A stretch of DNA of 6,642 nt from an uncultured Deinococcales bacterium (GTDB lineage: Bacteria > Deinococcota > Deinococci > Deinococcales > Trueperaceae): contig CALGZD010000388.1 in NCBI GenBank assembly GCA_937934635.1, positions 1 through 6,642 of the forward strand, written 5' to 3'. Position numbers and translations under genes: made by a program. Shown one piece after another: positions 5,773-6,642 of the stretch. Below the pieces are notes generated by a model. The model searched no databases and was not told where the DNA came from. It worked only from the letters and a program-made list of their open reading frames with translations. Every line of letters begins with the position of its first letter. The first letter of the stretch is position 1.

Positions 5773-6642
5773 ATGAGAAAAAATGCTAATCAAGGTGATA
5801 CAAAGTTTTATTTGATTATTGCGGTTGTTTTGGCAATTATCACATGGTTTGAATTTGCTTTTGTAGAATGGCAAGGCTTACTTTTTAATAATGATGGTTT
5901 GATTCTATGGACGCTCTATATTCTTTCTATCATTAAGTTTTTCTTGGTTGTTATGTTCTTCATGCACTTATGGGGTGACCACAAGTTGCTGACACAATTG
6001 TTTACCGCTGGGATGGTGGTTGGCAGTATAACGGTTGCAATTATGCTTATGTTATTTACAGCCAACAACATGAACCGTTACAGAGTTGAGCAACCAGTGA
6101 GTATAACGAAACATGGTGGTGGTCACGGTGGTAGTCACGGCGATGAAGGACATGTAGAAATTCCAGTTCGTGATTTTGCCGAAACACTTGCACGTCCTGC
6201 GCCAAAGAGTCAGCAACATGCGCTTGCTCCTCGTGAAGCTGTTGATGCTGGTAGCTTAAATTTACCAACGATTTCACTTCCTGCGATTGACCAAGGTGTG
6301 CAGCCTTTAGAAGGTGTGCAGCCTTTAGGAAGTACAGAAGTTCAACCAATTGAAGTTGCAGATACAGCAACTATTACAGAGACCACAACAGAGACCACAA
6401 CAGCTATGGTTACAACGACAGAACCTGTTGTGCAAGAAGTGCAAGTTATAGAAACTACTGCCGCGACAACACAAACTATTCCAGCTGTTACAACAACAGA
6501 AACTGTAACTACTGAAGTGGCTTCTGGTAATGATGATCTTGCTGCACTCAGAGCTCAGGTTGAAGCGCTGCGTCTAGAGCTTGAATCAATGGAAGGAACT
6601 GCAACAGCAAATGTAGGCGTTTCAGAGACTACTACGATTCAG
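5773..6642 (+). CDS. ctaF: Cytochrome c oxidase subunit IV (prokaryotic COX4 family) with very long Thr/Glu-rich tail (partial, runs off right edge)
   Basis: The frame is open for 290 codons from ATG 5773, with an in-frame TAA directly before it, and has no stop in the window. Residues 1-100 are a small three-helix subunit IV: helices at about 12-34, 43-66 and 77-97, with the family pattern IKFFLVVMFFMHLWGD (54-69). Such subunits are normally around 100-110 residues and assist assembly or stability. Here at least 185 more residues follow: a Gly/His segment (114-127), a Pro/Ala-rich part, a duplicated GVQPL (175-186), a Thr/Glu/Val-rich low-complexity stretch (about 195-250), and a heptad-like segment LAALRAQVEALRLELESMEG (256-275). 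With the N-terminus inside and three helices, the tail should lie on the periplasmic side. It begins 19 bases after ctaE with a weak AGAGG (5758-5762) ten bases upstream. What follows the tail cannot be seen. Confidence 0.9.
   Translation, partial: MRKNANQGDTKFYLIIAVVLAIITWFEFAFVEWQGLLFNNDGLILWTLYILSIIKFFLVVMFFMHLWGDHKLLTQLFTAGMVVGSITVAIMLMLFTANNMNRYRVEQPVSITKHGGGHGGSHGDEGHVEIPVRDFAETLARPAPKSQQHALAPREAVDAGSLNLPTISLPAIDQGVQPLEGVQPLGSTEVQPIEVADTATITETTTETTTAMVTTTEPVVQEVQVIETTAATTQTIPAVTTTETVTTEVASGNDDLAALRAQVEALRLELESMEGTATANVGVSETTTIQ
6293..6328. repeat. Perfect 18-bp tandem duplication in the ctaF tail
   Basis: The unit aaggtgtgcagcctttag occurs at 6293-6310 and 6311-6328. It encodes GVQPLE then GVQPLG (residues 175-186), in frame. 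Its length and perfect identity parallel the 18-bp duplication in the LptA-like gene. Confidence 0.95.
6376..6403. repeat. 12-bp tandem repeat in the ctaF Thr-rich tail
   Basis: The unit acagagaccaca occurs at 6376-6387 and 6388-6399, followed by four bases of a third copy. It encodes the TETTTETTT stretch and marks how the Thr/Glu-rich tail may have grown. Confidence 0.92.

Noticed and set aside
6056..6370. Minus-strand frame opposite ctaF
   Set aside because: It is the antisense of the low-complexity ctaF tail. Its His/Leu/Gln-rich sequence has no domain, and the plus frame continues a real subunit IV.

Overview
This window looks like chromosomal DNA from an aerobic, diderm (outer-membrane-bearing) bacterium with AT-leaning, strongly threonine/glutamate-biased coding sequence. 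It holds two divergent transcription units separated by about 480 bases. The diderm inference rests on an LptC-like/LptA-like pair. The aerobic inference rests on a caa3-type cytochrome c oxidase operon. A lipoprotein CoxII fused to cytochrome c, together with LptC/LptA-type proteins whose sequence is far from the proteobacterial ones, would fit Deinococcota (Trueperaceae- or Deinococcus-like). That placement is an inference made without a database search and is of low confidence.

Left part, minus strand (1611 down to 1): a GTG-started LptC-like membrane-anchored periplasmic protein is followed after about 33 bases by a secreted LptA/OstA-like protein that runs off the left edge. The LptA-like protein has a signal peptide, then about 145 residues of Thr/Glu/Asp/Asn-rich low-complexity linker, then the start of an OstA-like beta-strand domain. 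The two probably work together in moving lipid or glycolipid across the periplasm to the outer membrane.

Middle (1612-2092): a non-coding divergent region. It carries a 17-bp and a 12-bp perfect tandem duplication, two short palindromes near the lptC-like start, two stem-loops between 1771 and 1850, two candidate forward promoters, a repeated AATGTGA motif just upstream of the better promoter, and a leader hairpin just before the strong Shine-Dalgarno of the oxidase operon.

Right part, plus strand (2093-6642): ctaC-ctaD-ctaE-ctaF, tightly packed (11-base gap, 13-base overlap, 19-base gap). CtaC is a lipoprotein CuA subunit with a fused class I cytochrome c domain. CtaD has complete heme and CuB ligands, complete D- and K-channel signatures, and two extra C-terminal helices. 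CtaE is the short five-helix subunit III that matches this. CtaF is a subunit IV with the usual three helices and then a very unusual, at least 185-residue, Thr/Glu-rich and coiled-coil-like tail that is still open at the window edge. Electrons would pass from cytochrome c to CuA in CtaC and on to heme a and the heme a3/CuB centre in CtaD, reducing O2 to water with proton pumping.

The most interesting signals are the CtaF tail, the similar Thr/Glu linker in the unrelated LptA-like protein, a window-wide habit of perfect 12-18 bp tandem duplications (in frame where coding), and the structured leader of the oxidase operon.
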